In this document: positions 25,683 to 34,507 of the stretch, one piece after another
Layout of the letters: each line of letters starts with the position of its first letter
How positions within the stretch are numbered: the stretch's first letter is position 1
Assembly (NCBI GenBank): GCA_002710685.1
Contig: PALD01000034.1
Coordinates: forward strand, 41,052 to 105,051
DNA from: Cytophagaceae bacterium
GTDB lineage: Bacteria; Bacteroidota; Bacteroidia; Flavobacteriales; Flavobacteriaceae
Direction of reading: 5' to 3'
Length of the DNA stretch: 64,000 nucleotides
Translations under genes and position numbers: made by a program
The notes under the pieces: generated by a model
Told to the model about the DNA's origin: nothing
The model's database searches: none
What the model saw: the letters and a program-made list of their open reading frames with translations, nothing else

Positions 25683-28600
25683 ATGAAAAAACTACTATTC
25701 TTCCATGTTTTTTGGCGGTCGTCTTCTTCATGGCGATTGGCCAAGAGCTTTCAACGGTTGTCCCTGTTATTTATGGTCCTCTTGTTGTGTGGCTTTGCCC
25801 AGGCACAGGAAACAACCATAACGGGTACCGTGAGTGATGCCGATGGGCTACCGCTACCAGGTGTCACGGTGATGGAAAAGGGTACTAACAACGGTACCCA
25901 GACTGATTTTGATGGTTATTATTCACTCAACGTGGGGAGTGCACAGAGCGTGCTTGTCTTTTCATACGTAGGTATGAAAACGTTTGAGGAGGTCGTGGGC
26001 GATAGAAGCTCAATTGATGTGGGGCTCCAGGAGGATGTTGCAGCCCTGGATGAGGTAGTCGTCGTAGGGTATGGAACCCAGGTAAGGTCTAAGGTTGCCG
26101 GTGCAGTTGACCAGATTAACGAGCAGGCCTTTGAAGGAAGGTCTTCTGCTAACGTGGCCCAGTCCCTTCAGGGTAAGTCACCGGGGCTTGTCATACAGCA
26201 GCGCAACTCAGAACCCGGCGCTGGCCTCAATATCAATATCAGGGGCATAAGCACCCTGGGGAACAACAATCCGCTTATCGTTATTGACGGTATCGTGGGT
26301 GGAGATATCAACAGCCTCAACCCTGCTGATATTGAGAGTATTTCTGTTTTAAAAGATGCAGGTAGTTCTGCAATCTACGGCTCACGTGCTAACAACGGTG
26401 TGGTTTTGGTCACAACCAAAAAAGGAAAGAAAGGAAGGGCGATGACCATACAGTACAACGGGCTCAGTGGGTTTAACAATCCCCACTTTTTTACACGGCC
26501 GGTAGAAGGATATGAAAATGCCATACTTAGAAACGAAGCTGCATTTAACTCTGACGGGGTGAGCAGCGCGGTGTTTACACCAGAAGAAATAAGGCAGTTG
26601 AGGGAAAATGGATCTGAAGAATGGTTTGCCGAAGAAATCGTGCAGGAGGCCCTGCAGCAAAATCATAGTTTGTCCATTTCTGGAGGTAATGACAATACGA
26701 CTTACAGGGTTTCACTGGGCTATACAGATGAGAAGAACATCTTTGTGGGACCATCAAAGGGCATGAAGCGGTACAACTATCGCATCAACCTTACCAGTGA
26801 GTTTGATAAATTCAGGATTGAGTCAACTTTGGCTTACGCCAAACAAAAGATAAAGGACCACTCGTTCAGCACAGGGACCTTGATGGTCGATGCGTTCAGG
26901 ACCCCGCTCTATTATAAACAAAAGGATGAGGAGGGCAATTACTTGACAAATGATGTCCTTGCACAGTTTAACCCACTGGGTATCCTGGAGCAAGGCGGTT
27001 TTAGACATTATGATAATGATGACCTTTTTGGGTCATTGTCTGCTCAATACTCCATAACTGATGAATTCAAGGTGCGTGGGGTCTTTGGTGGCAGGTTGTA
27101 CAACAACTCGCTCTATGCTAGGACAAAAACGGTTAACTTTTCTCCTGGAGGTGTGTATGGTGATAACCGCGATACCCGGGACGAGATGCGTAAAAGCCTT
27201 GACCTGAACACACAGTTCCTTGCAGAGTACAATAATACTTTTGCTGACAAGCATGATTTAAATGTGCTTATAGGGGTTTCTAATGAAAATCATAGTGATA
27301 GGGGTATAGGGCTCTTTAGGATCAAGACTGACCCAGACCTGGGTACACCTACGACGGAGACAACCATAAGCGAAGGTTCTTACAACTCAAACCAAAGCTC
27401 GTCTAAAAACAGTTTGAACTCCCTGTTTGGCAGGACATCTTATTCTTATGATGACCGTTATACGGCAGAGTTTAGCTTTAGGTATGATGGTTCATCAAAG
27501 TTCAGGAAAGAATTGAGGTGGGGCTTTTTCCCATCAGCATCCTTGATCTATAGTGTGACAAATGAAGATTTCATGCAGGACTATAAGGAAAAATGGGGGA
27601 ATATAAAATTCAGGGGTTCTTATGGGGTACTGGGTAATCAAAACGTTCAGGATTTTCAATATAAGACCACATATTTCACCTTTCAAAATGCCTATGCCTA
27701 CAATAATGATGCTGTAAGCGGTACGGGGTATAATTTTGCAAACCCTGACCTATTATGGGAAAAGGCGGCAACTTTGAACCTGGGTGCTGACCTGGACTTT
27801 TTTGACAAGTCCCTCTATGTCTCATTTGACTGGTTCAACAAGATAACCTCAGATATACTCGTGGCACCTGCCGTGCCAGGTGTCTATGGTACGAGCCTGC
27901 CAGATTTTAATGCAGGTAAGGTTAAAAGCTATGGCTGGGAACTCTCTGCAACCTATCGTCATACGGGTAAATTGTTCAGCCATACCCTTACAGCAAACAT
28001 AGGGGATTCACAAAACGAGGTACTTGAATTTCAAGATGGTGAAATCCTGACAGGGGTAGAGGAGCTTCAGGTGATCCTTAGGGAAGGCGTGCCCTATAGG
28101 TCATATGTAGGCCTCAAGAGGGCTGGTATCTTTCAAAGTTTTGAAGAAATCGAGAACAGTGCCGTGCCGGTGGGACTTTCACCCGTGCCCGGCGACAATA
28201 AGTATGTTGACCTCAATGAAGACGGGGTGATCGATGACAATGACAAGTTCATCTTTGGCAATCCATTTCCACGCTATACCTTCGGTATTACCTATAATAT
28301 GGAGGTTAAGGGCTTTGATTTAAGCGTCTTTGTGCAAGGTGTGGGCAAAAGGACCATGATGGTGCGTGGGGAGCAGGTTGAGCCGTTCCATTTTAATTAT
28401 GGAGCCACCATGTACACCCATCAGCTGGATTACTGGACCCCACAAAATACAGGTGCCTATTATCCAAGATTGGCAAATAATGGTACACAGTCTAATACAA
28501 ACAATTTTAGACGCGGTTCTGACATGTATCTCTTTGACGGGGCATATGCCAGGTTAAAGAACGTGCAGGTGGGGTATACCATACCACAATCCACAACACA

Positions 28601-28787
28601 ATCAGTTGGGATAGATAAATTCAGGATCTACCTATCTGGTAGAAACCTGCTCACCCTTGCAAAGACAGATTGGCTAGATCCAGAACTATCAGAGTTTGAC
28701 TCAAGCTTGAACCTGGGAGGGGCAAATAGCGCAAGGGCTTATCCTACACTGGTTTATTATGGGCTAGGTATAGATATGACATTTTAA
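25683..28787 (+). CDS. SusC/RagA TonB-dependent transporter (pair 2)
   Basis: A 1034-residue SusC from ATG 25683 (a TTG one codon earlier is also open). The signal sequence lies at about residues 20-42 (SLLFMVLLLCGFAQAQ), after a basic extension. Next are the carboxypeptidase-D-like domain (GTVSDADGLPLPGVTVMEKG), the LDEVVVVGYGTQ segment, the plug motif AIYGSRANNGVVLVTTKKG and a barrel ending YGLGIDMTF. No STN domain is present, so it is controlled by the operator upstream rather than by sigma/FecR. SusD-2 begins 8 bases after its stop, followed by SusE-like and GH76 genes: a complete surface uptake unit for alpha-mannan fragments. Confidence 0.95.
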   Translation: MKKLLFFHVFWRSSSSWRLAKSFQRLSLLFMVLLLCGFAQAQETTITGTVSDADGLPLPGVTVMEKGTNNGTQTDFDGYYSLNVGSAQSVLVFSYVGMKTFEEVVGDRSSIDVGLQEDVAALDEVVVVGYGTQVRSKVAGAVDQINEQAFEGRSSANVAQSLQGKSPGLVIQQRNSEPGAGLNINIRGISTLGNNNPLIVIDGIVGGDINSLNPADIESISVLKDAGSSAIYGSRANNGVVLVTTKKGKKGRAMTIQYNGLSGFNNPHFFTRPVEGYENAILRNEAAFNSDGVSSAVFTPEEIRQLRENGSEEWFAEEIVQEALQQNHSLSISGGNDNTTYRVSLGYTDEKNIFVGPSKGMKRYNYRINLTSEFDKFRIESTLAYAKQKIKDHSFSTGTLMVDAFRTPLYYKQKDEEGNYLTNDVLAQFNPLGILEQGGFRHYDNDDLFGSLSAQYSITDEFKVRGVFGGRLYNNSLYARTKTVNFSPGGVYGDNRDTRDEMRKSLDLNTQFLAEYNNTFADKHDLNVLIGVSNENHSDRGIGLFRIKTDPDLGTPTTETTISEGSYNSNQSSSKNSLNSLFGRTSYSYDDRYTAEFSFRYDGSSKFRKELRWGFFPSASLIYSVTNEDFMQDYKEKWGNIKFRGSYGVLGNQNVQDFQYKTTYFTFQNAYAYNNDAVSGTGYNFANPDLLWEKAATLNLGADLDFFDKSLYVSFDWFNKITSDILVAPAVPGVYGTSLPDFNAGKVKSYGWELSATYRHTGKLFSHTLTANIGDSQNEVLEFQDGEILTGVEELQVILREGVPYRSYVGLKRAGIFQSFEEIENSAVPVGLSPVPGDNKYVDLNEDGVIDDNDKFIFGNPFPRYTFGITYNMEVKGFDLSVFVQGVGKRTMMVRGEQVEPFHFNYGATMYTHQLDYWTPQNTGAYYPRLANNGTQSNTNNFRRGSDMYLFDGAYARLKNVQVGYTIPQSTTQSVGIDKFRIYLSGRNLLTLAKTDWLDPELSEFDSSLNLGGANSARAYPTLVYYGLGIDMTF
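26828..26843. repeat. Iterated palindrome TTTGGC-TTAC-GCCAAA (in SusC-2 gene)
   Basis: A 16-base element with perfect 6-base arms inside the SusC-2 coding sequence. Member of the scattered TTTSGC-N4-GCSAAA family. Confidence 0.6.
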
Positions 28788-28795
28788 AAAAAGCA

Positions 28796-30421
28796 ATGAA
28801 AATGAATACAAATATCTACAGATTGTTTTTTGGTGTATTAACGGCAATGCTCTTCACAAACTGTGAGAAGCTGGACCTGGTACCAGAAAACTCATTTACA
28901 GACGAGACATACTGGACATCCACTGACAAGGCCCAGACATTCTTGAACACCGCCTATTCACAGATGATGAATAGCACTTACTTCTTTTATAACGAGGCAC
29001 TCTCTGACAATGCCTATAATGGGCGAGGGGACAATGCAGGTGCAGCTTCTATTGCATCAGGTACCTATGATGCTTCACTGGGGAGGTTAAAAAGTGAATG
29101 GAACAACCGGTATGCGGGCATAAAAACTACAAACCTTATACTGGAAAACATCGATAGGGTGCCAGATATGGATGAGGAGGTACGGTCAAGAATGAAGGCC
29201 GAGGCACGTTTTCTAAGGGCATGGCAACATTTTTACTTGATGACCTGGTTTGGTGACATTCCGTTGCTGGAACAAGACCCGTCACTTGAAGAGGCAAAAT
29301 CAATAGAAAGGACACCACGGGCCCAGGTGCTACAGTTTGTGATTACAGAACTTACGGATATCATGGATGATATTCCATTAAAATCAGCATATGCTGAAGG
29401 TGAGCGCGGTAAGATAAGCCGCGGGGCGGTCGCTGCATTTTTGGCCAGGGTACATCTTTATGAGGGCAACTGGTCACAGGTTGCGACCTATTGTGAGATG
29501 ATCATGGACGGTGATGTGGGCAACTATTCCCTCTTTTCCTCATATTCAGGATTGTTCCTGCCACAGAACCAGTACAGTCCAGAAGATATACTTAGCCTGC
29601 AATATGCACCCATCAACAAGACCTGGGGAGAGTTTTTTGACATGGCCCCCATCTCAATAGGTGGGCGTGTCAATGCACTCGCACCCACTCAGGAACTTGT
29701 GGACAGTTATATTACGCTCAATGGCGAAAACATTGACGACGCAGGTTCTGGCTATGACGAGGATAACCCATATGAAAACCGTGACCCTAGGTTAACGGCC
29801 ACCGTGGTGTACCATAATTATCAATGGCAAGACCTCGATGGTACGACCACCATCTACATCGAGCCAGGGTCAGACCCTGATGATGCCACAGATGAATATG
29901 CACCGGGAGGTTCAACTACATCCACGGGATATTACACCCGTAAATATTTTGACCCTAACCATGAGTCAGGCCTTGCCACCAGTACAAACCTGATGCTCAT
30001 TCGCTATGCAGATGTACTGCTTATGTATGCTGAAGCAAAATTAGAGTTGGGAGAATTCAATGAGACGGTATGGAACAATACAATACGCCCGTTGCGTGAC
30101 AGGGCTGGTTTTACTGATCCTGCTGCCCTGGCATATCCCAGCACATTGAGCGAGCAGCAGATGAGGATGGAGATCAGGAATGAGAGAAGGGTAGAACTTG
30201 CGATGGAAGGCCTAAGAATCTTTGACATACGCAGGTGGAAAACAGCTGAAGATGTGCTTAATGGGTATGCACATGGGGCACAGTTTGGCCCCAGTGATAT
30301 CGACAATGGTTATCTTAGGGTAAACCTGAGGACATTTGATCCTTCAAGGCATTATCTATGGCCCGTACCCAGGGATGAACGGCTCATTAACCCTAACCTA
30401 ACACAAAACCCAGGATGGTAA
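28796..30421 (+). CDS. SusD/RagB-like lipoprotein (pair 2)
   Basis: A 541-residue lipoprotein (Cys 23 in LFTNC). SusD features include LDLVPENSFTDETYWTSTDK at the mature N-terminus, MKAEARFLRAWQHFYLMTWFG in the helical region, and near the C-terminus EIRNERRVELAMEGLRIFDIRRWK followed by YLWPVPRDERLINPNLTQNP. It binds glycan at the surface and closes SusC-2. ATG 28802 is an equally good start. The SusE-like gene begins 41 bases after its stop. Confidence 0.95.
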   Translation: MKMNTNIYRLFFGVLTAMLFTNCEKLDLVPENSFTDETYWTSTDKAQTFLNTAYSQMMNSTYFFYNEALSDNAYNGRGDNAGAASIASGTYDASLGRLKSEWNNRYAGIKTTNLILENIDRVPDMDEEVRSRMKAEARFLRAWQHFYLMTWFGDIPLLEQDPSLEEAKSIERTPRAQVLQFVITELTDIMDDIPLKSAYAEGERGKISRGAVAAFLARVHLYEGNWSQVATYCEMIMDGDVGNYSLFSSYSGLFLPQNQYSPEDILSLQYAPINKTWGEFFDMAPISIGGRVNALAPTQELVDSYITLNGENIDDAGSGYDEDNPYENRDPRLTATVVYHNYQWQDLDGTTTIYIEPGSDPDDATDEYAPGGSTTSTGYYTRKYFDPNHESGLATSTNLMLIRYADVLLMYAEAKLELGEFNETVWNNTIRPLRDRAGFTDPAALAYPSTLSEQQMRMEIRNERRVELAMEGLRIFDIRRWKTAEDVLNGYAHGAQFGPSDIDNGYLRVNLRTFDPSRHYLWPVPRDERLINPNLTQNPGW

Positions 30422-30462
30422 CTCAAAATATAAAATATAGAACACATAAAAACTACAAGGTT

Positions 30463-31593
30463 ATGAAAAGCGCAATAGGTAAAATTTTAGTCTTGGCGAC
30501 CCTCTTTTTGGGTTTTGCCAGCTGTGACGACGATGATTCGTTGAACGTGGCAGAGGTTTCAGAGGTTGAGGCTCTGTATAGTCCTGAAAACAATACGTCT
30601 TATAACCTCGAGGCACAAAGCTCGGTGGTGTTTGAATGGCAACCATCTAAATCTGCTGATAATGGCTTTGTGGCCTATGATGTGGTGTTTGATGTTGAGG
30701 GAGGTGATTTTTCTAAACCCATTTTTGTGACCCCGTCGGACGGGCAGGGTTTTCAAAGCAAGCTAAACTTGTCATTTACCCGGTTAAACCAGATTGCCGG
30801 CATAGCGGGTATAGGTATTGGAGAGACAGGTAAACTTCAATGGACGGTATGGAGTTCTAAGGGCCTGGATGTAAAACTGGCCCAAGAGACCAGGACCATT
30901 GAGGTGATAAGACCTGATAGCTTCCCCACACCAGACCAGCTCTTTATAACCGGTGCTGCCACTGAGGGGGGCACTGACCTTGCAAGCGCACTACCATTCG
31001 TGAAAACGGGGGCAACAACGTATGAAATCTATACCAAGCTTGCACCAGGTACTTACAATTTTGTCACAAAGACAAGCGGTGAGTTTGACGAATTCTATAT
31101 AGAAAATGGCAGCAAGATAAAGATGGATGGCGAGACCACATACAGTGGTGATGAGGCCGTTAATCGCATTCGCCTGGACTTTAGTGATAATAGTGTACAG
31201 ATATCCACGGTAGATAAAGTGGAGCTTTGGTTCCCCCCTAACGGGGAATACTTGTTTGCGTTTGACTACGCGGGCAATGGTACCTGGCAGGTACTTGATG
31301 AATATATTGAATTTAGGCAAGAGTCATGGGGAAGGGATGAGCGTTACAAGTTTAAGTTTACCGTGACCACAAATGGCAATACCCAAGAAGAATGGTATGG
31401 TAGTGTAAATGGTGACAATCAACGTCCTAATGAAAACACCGCGGATTCTTTTTACTACATGGTACCCGTATCAGATGACTACTGGGGCAATAGCTTCAAG
31501 TTTAGGGGAGAGGTTGACTATTCTAATGTTGATATAAACATCTACTTCAATGCAGATGTGCCAGCATATACCCATGTGATTACCGTACTTTAA
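30463..31593 (+). CDS. SusE/SusF-like surface glycan-binding lipoprotein
   Basis: A 376-residue lipoprotein from ATG 30463. The frame is open upstream to 30415, but only the later start gives a proper signal (MKSAIGKILVLATLFLGFASC). Cys 21 is followed by four Asp, matching the acidic surface-export signal of Bacteroidota lipoproteins. The N-terminal third resembles the SusE domain (ALYSPENNTSYNLE, VFEWQPS); the rest is beta-rich, with repeated structures such as LFITGAATEGGTDLASALPF that suggest carbohydrate-binding modules. It would hold mannan close to SusC-2/SusD-2 and the GH76 enzyme encoded next. Confidence 0.85.
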   Translation: MKSAIGKILVLATLFLGFASCDDDDSLNVAEVSEVEALYSPENNTSYNLEAQSSVVFEWQPSKSADNGFVAYDVVFDVEGGDFSKPIFVTPSDGQGFQSKLNLSFTRLNQIAGIAGIGIGETGKLQWTVWSSKGLDVKLAQETRTIEVIRPDSFPTPDQLFITGAATEGGTDLASALPFVKTGATTYEIYTKLAPGTYNFVTKTSGEFDEFYIENGSKIKMDGETTYSGDEAVNRIRLDFSDNSVQISTVDKVELWFPPNGEYLFAFDYAGNGTWQVLDEYIEFRQESWGRDERYKFKFTVTTNGNTQEEWYGSVNGDNQRPNENTADSFYYMVPVSDDYWGNSFKFRGEVDYSNVDINIYFNADVPAYTHVITVL

Positions 31594-31605
31594 AAATAAA
31601 AAGCA

Positions 31606-32775
31606 ATGATATTGAAGATAAATAAAAGCGTAACCTATAGCCTGGTCCTCCTGGGGGCCATAACGCTGTCCTGTAGTGATGATGACCCCATACCGTTGAG
31701 AGATCCATCAACAACGGTAGGGCAGGAGGTCGCAATTGACTGGGCTGCCACGGCAGACTCAATACAGGACGCAACTTACAATACCTACCTGGGTTCTGAG
31801 GGTACCTTTGTGACTGACAATCTAGGTAACTCCACTTTTCAATACTGGCCTAACGCACATGCACTGCATATACTCGTGGACGGTTATGTGCGTACGGGCA
31901 ACGGTGCTTATCTGCCTAAGATGAAGGCCTTGCTGCGGGGTATTAAAACAAAACATGGCGGTTCTTACAGCAATGTTTTTAACGATGATATGTTATGGCT
32001 GGGCAACAGTAGCATGCGGGCATTTAATGCTACAAATGATAGTGAGTATCTGGATGTGGCAAAATTGCTCTGGGATGATATCCTGCTGAGCTATAGTGAT
32101 GTTTTTGGCGGGGGTATCGCATGGAAAAAAGATACTCCAAACTCAAAGAATGCCGTATCTAATGGCCCAGCGATTATACTGGCCATGCGCCTGTATGACG
32201 CCACGGGTGAAGAAACCTATCTCACCTGGGCCAAGGACCTGTACGCCTGGGAAAAAGCAAATCTTGTAGATCCTGAAAATGGAGAAGTGTGGGATAATAT
32301 ACATCTTGAAGATGGCCAGCCAGTAGTTCAAAAAAACTGGGTTTTTACATACAATATGGGTACATGGATAGGAGCTGGCCTAAGGTTGTATAATGAAACC
32401 GGTGACCAGGGTTATCTTAACGACGCGGTAAAATCCACACGCACTACCCTCACAAGCCCTAACCTAACCAATGAGGGGGTCCTTAAAAGTGAAGGACAAG
32501 GTGATGGTGGCCTTTTCAAGGGAATTTTGGTCCGTTATTTTACCGAGATGATCCTTGAGGATGATATAAGTGAAGATGACCGTCAGGACTTCCTGGACTT
32601 CTTGATTTTTAACGCAGAAACTTTTTATAAAAAAGGACTTAGCCACCCAGGGATGTTATCAAGTCCTGACTGGAGGAATACACCTGGCGATAGAACAGAC
32701 CTTACAACACAACTTAGCGGCGTGATGCTCGTGGAAGCAGCAGCTCGATTAGAAGCCGAAGGGTTAACGGAATGA
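31606..32775 (+). CDS. GH76 endo-alpha-1,6-mannanase, surface lipoprotein
   Basis: A 389-residue lipoprotein. Cys 23 is followed by Ser-Asp-Asp-Asp, the surface-export pattern, so it should sit on the outside of the cell. The catalytic domain (about 40-385) is GH76: the conserved Asp pair appears in NDDMLW (D127, D128), with FQYWPNAHALHILVDGY, AWKKDTPNSKNAVSNGP and NWVFTYNMGTWIGA also typical. GH76 enzymes cut the alpha-1,6-mannan backbone internally. It is the last gene of the SusC-2/SusD-2/SusE operon and ends just before a hairpin terminator. This gene is the strongest sign that the substrate is an alpha-mannan. Confidence 0.93.
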   Translation: MILKINKSVTYSLVLLGAITLSCSDDDPIPLRDPSTTVGQEVAIDWAATADSIQDATYNTYLGSEGTFVTDNLGNSTFQYWPNAHALHILVDGYVRTGNGAYLPKMKALLRGIKTKHGGSYSNVFNDDMLWLGNSSMRAFNATNDSEYLDVAKLLWDDILLSYSDVFGGGIAWKKDTPNSKNAVSNGPAIILAMRLYDATGEETYLTWAKDLYAWEKANLVDPENGEVWDNIHLEDGQPVVQKNWVFTYNMGTWIGAGLRLYNETGDQGYLNDAVKSTRTTLTSPNLTNEGVLKSEGQGDGGLFKGILVRYFTEMILEDDISEDDRQDFLDFLIFNAETFYKKGLSHPGMLSSPDWRNTPGDRTDLTTQLSGVMLVEAAARLEAEGLTE

Positions 32776-32802
32776 TATTTGATTTAGCTTTTTGTTAGTA
32801 GG

Positions 32803-32832
32803 GGTCAGGCAATAGTGGCCTGACCTCTATTA
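32803..32832 (+). terminator. Hairpin after GH76 gene
   Basis: GGTCAGGC (32803-32810) pairs with 32818-32825 across a 7-base loop; TCTATTATTT follows. A moderate terminator separating the SusC-2 operon from the GH125 operon. Confidence 0.75.
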
Positions 32833-32901
32833 TTTATAGATGATAACCATTTGAGGCTCAAATGATAGGTAATCCTATAAATAAATTAGATTTGTAAATA
32901 T

Positions 32902-32931
32902 TTGATTAGCTAAAACGGTTTAGTATTTTTG
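32902..32931 (+). promoter_or_regulatory. Promoter with embedded LacI-type operator (GH125 operon)
   Basis: TTG (32902-32904), 19-base spacer, then TATTTTTG (32924-32931), a full match to TAnnTTTG. CTAAAACGGTTTAG occupies 32910-32923. The leader to ATG 33040 is about 100 bases. Confidence 0.88.
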
Positions 32932-33039
32932 AAGCCATATTCTTTATATAAAACATGAATTCTACCAAGTTGTAAGAATATGCTGCAAGGGCTAAATTTA
33001 AAGCCATCCATGAATGTTGACCTAATGATGATTTAAGAA

Positions 33040-34473
33040 ATGAAACGCAGAACTTTTATACAAAACACAGCCCTTGCCGGTGGATTGACGATGATTGACC
33101 CAGCACACCTTATGGCGGCAAATAGATACAATGCAAAGGATTTTCCCATAGTACGGGTCCCTAAGGGACAGCGCAATTTTGAAAGCCATGCCATTGAAAA
33201 GGCAATAAAGGAATTTTCAAAAAATGTGAAAGATGAAGAACTGGCATGGTTGTTCAACAACTGCTTTCCTAATACGCTTGATACCACAGTTACCTATAAA
33301 ACCATTGATGGCAGGCCAGATACCTATGTAATCACGGGAGATATTGATGCCATGTGGCTCAGGGACAGCTCTGCACAGGTATGGCCCTATATGCAGTTTG
33401 CTGATGAAGATAAAGACCTCAAGCATTTGATAGCCGGGGTAATCAATAGGCAAACACGTTACATTCTCAAAGACCCATATGCTAACGCCTTCTATGATGA
33501 TCCTGATAAAAAAGGAGAGTGGAGCACAGATATGACAGATATGAGACCGGGTGTACATGAGCGCAAATACGAGATTGACTCCCTGTGTTACCCCATACGC
33601 CTGGCCTATAATTACTGGAAGACCACGGGTGACGATGCCCCATTTGATGAAGCATGGGTAAAAGCAATCAAGAATATACTCCAGGTCTTCCGTGATCAAC
33701 AAAAGAAAGATGATCGCGGCCCATATAAATTTCAGCGTACCACGGCCGTGGCAACTGATACCCGTGCACTGCATGGATACGGATATCCAGTAAATCCCGT
33801 GGGATTGATTTGCAGTGCATTTCGCCCCAGCGATGACGCCACCGTCTTTTCCTTTTTGATCCCATCTAACTTTTTTGCAGTAGTAAGCCTAGAGCAGGCC
33901 GCAGAGATGATAGAGACATTAAAAGGCGATACCGCTTTCGCGAAAGAGCTTCGTGCACTGCGCACAGAGGTCAAGGATGCCTTGGCAGCGCACGCCGTTT
34001 TTGACCACCCCAAGCATGGCAAGATATACGCGTTTGAAATAGACGGCTATGGCAACCGCCTTATGATGGATGACGCTAACGTGCCCAGCCTTTTGTCCCT
34101 GCCATACCTTGATGCCATAGATGTAAATGACCCCATATATCAGAACACAAGAAATTTTGTCTGGTCGCTGGACAATCCCTTTTTCTTTAAGGGTACCGCT
34201 GCTGAAGGTATAGGAGGTCCCCATGTGGGCATGGACATGATATGGCCCATGGCCATCACCATGCGCGGGTTGACCAGCACAAAAGAAGAAGAAATCAAAG
34301 AATGCATACAGACCCTCAAGGCCACGCATGGCGGCACGGGCTTCATGCACGAGACCTTTCATAAGGACGACCCGGCAAACTTTAGCCGTTCATGGTTTGC
34401 ATGGGCAAATACACTTTTTGGTGAATTCCTGTGGAAGACCTATAAAGAATCTCCAGGATTATTGAAGCAATAA
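33040..34473 (+). CDS. GH125 exo-alpha-1,6-mannosidase
   Basis: A 477-residue protein of GH125 (formerly DUF1237), metal-independent exo-acting alpha-1,6-mannosidases. Family motifs: VITGDIDAMWLRDSSAQVWPY, YEIDSLCYPIRLAY, VNPVGLICSAFRPSDDAT, and GFMHETFHKDDP near the end, which carries the proposed catalytic Glu. The N-terminus MKRRTFIQNTALAGG looks like a twin-arginine signal, so it may be exported folded to the periplasm. It heads the operon GH125-GH92-esterase-GH97-ROK. It would trim the alpha-1,6 oligomannosides left by the surface GH76. Confidence 0.93.
   Translation: MKRRTFIQNTALAGGLTMIDPAHLMAANRYNAKDFPIVRVPKGQRNFESHAIEKAIKEFSKNVKDEELAWLFNNCFPNTLDTTVTYKTIDGRPDTYVITGDIDAMWLRDSSAQVWPYMQFADEDKDLKHLIAGVINRQTRYILKDPYANAFYDDPDKKGEWSTDMTDMRPGVHERKYEIDSLCYPIRLAYNYWKTTGDDAPFDEAWVKAIKNILQVFRDQQKKDDRGPYKFQRTTAVATDTRALHGYGYPVNPVGLICSAFRPSDDATVFSFLIPSNFFAVVSLEQAAEMIETLKGDTAFAKELRALRTEVKDALAAHAVFDHPKHGKIYAFEIDGYGNRLMMDDANVPSLLSLPYLDAIDVNDPIYQNTRNFVWSLDNPFFFKGTAAEGIGGPHVGMDMIWPMAITMRGLTSTKEEEIKECIQTLKATHGGTGFMHETFHKDDPANFSRSWFAWANTLFGEFLWKTYKESPGLLKQ
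33935..33946. repeat. Palindrome CTTTCGCGAAAG (in GH125 gene)
   Basis: A perfect 12-base palindrome encoding the AFAK part of GH125. It has the same core as the intergenic copies at 3040 and 45635. Confidence 0.65.
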
Positions 34474-34507
34474 TAAAAAATCAACCAGTAGCTTTATTCT
34501 TGAAATA

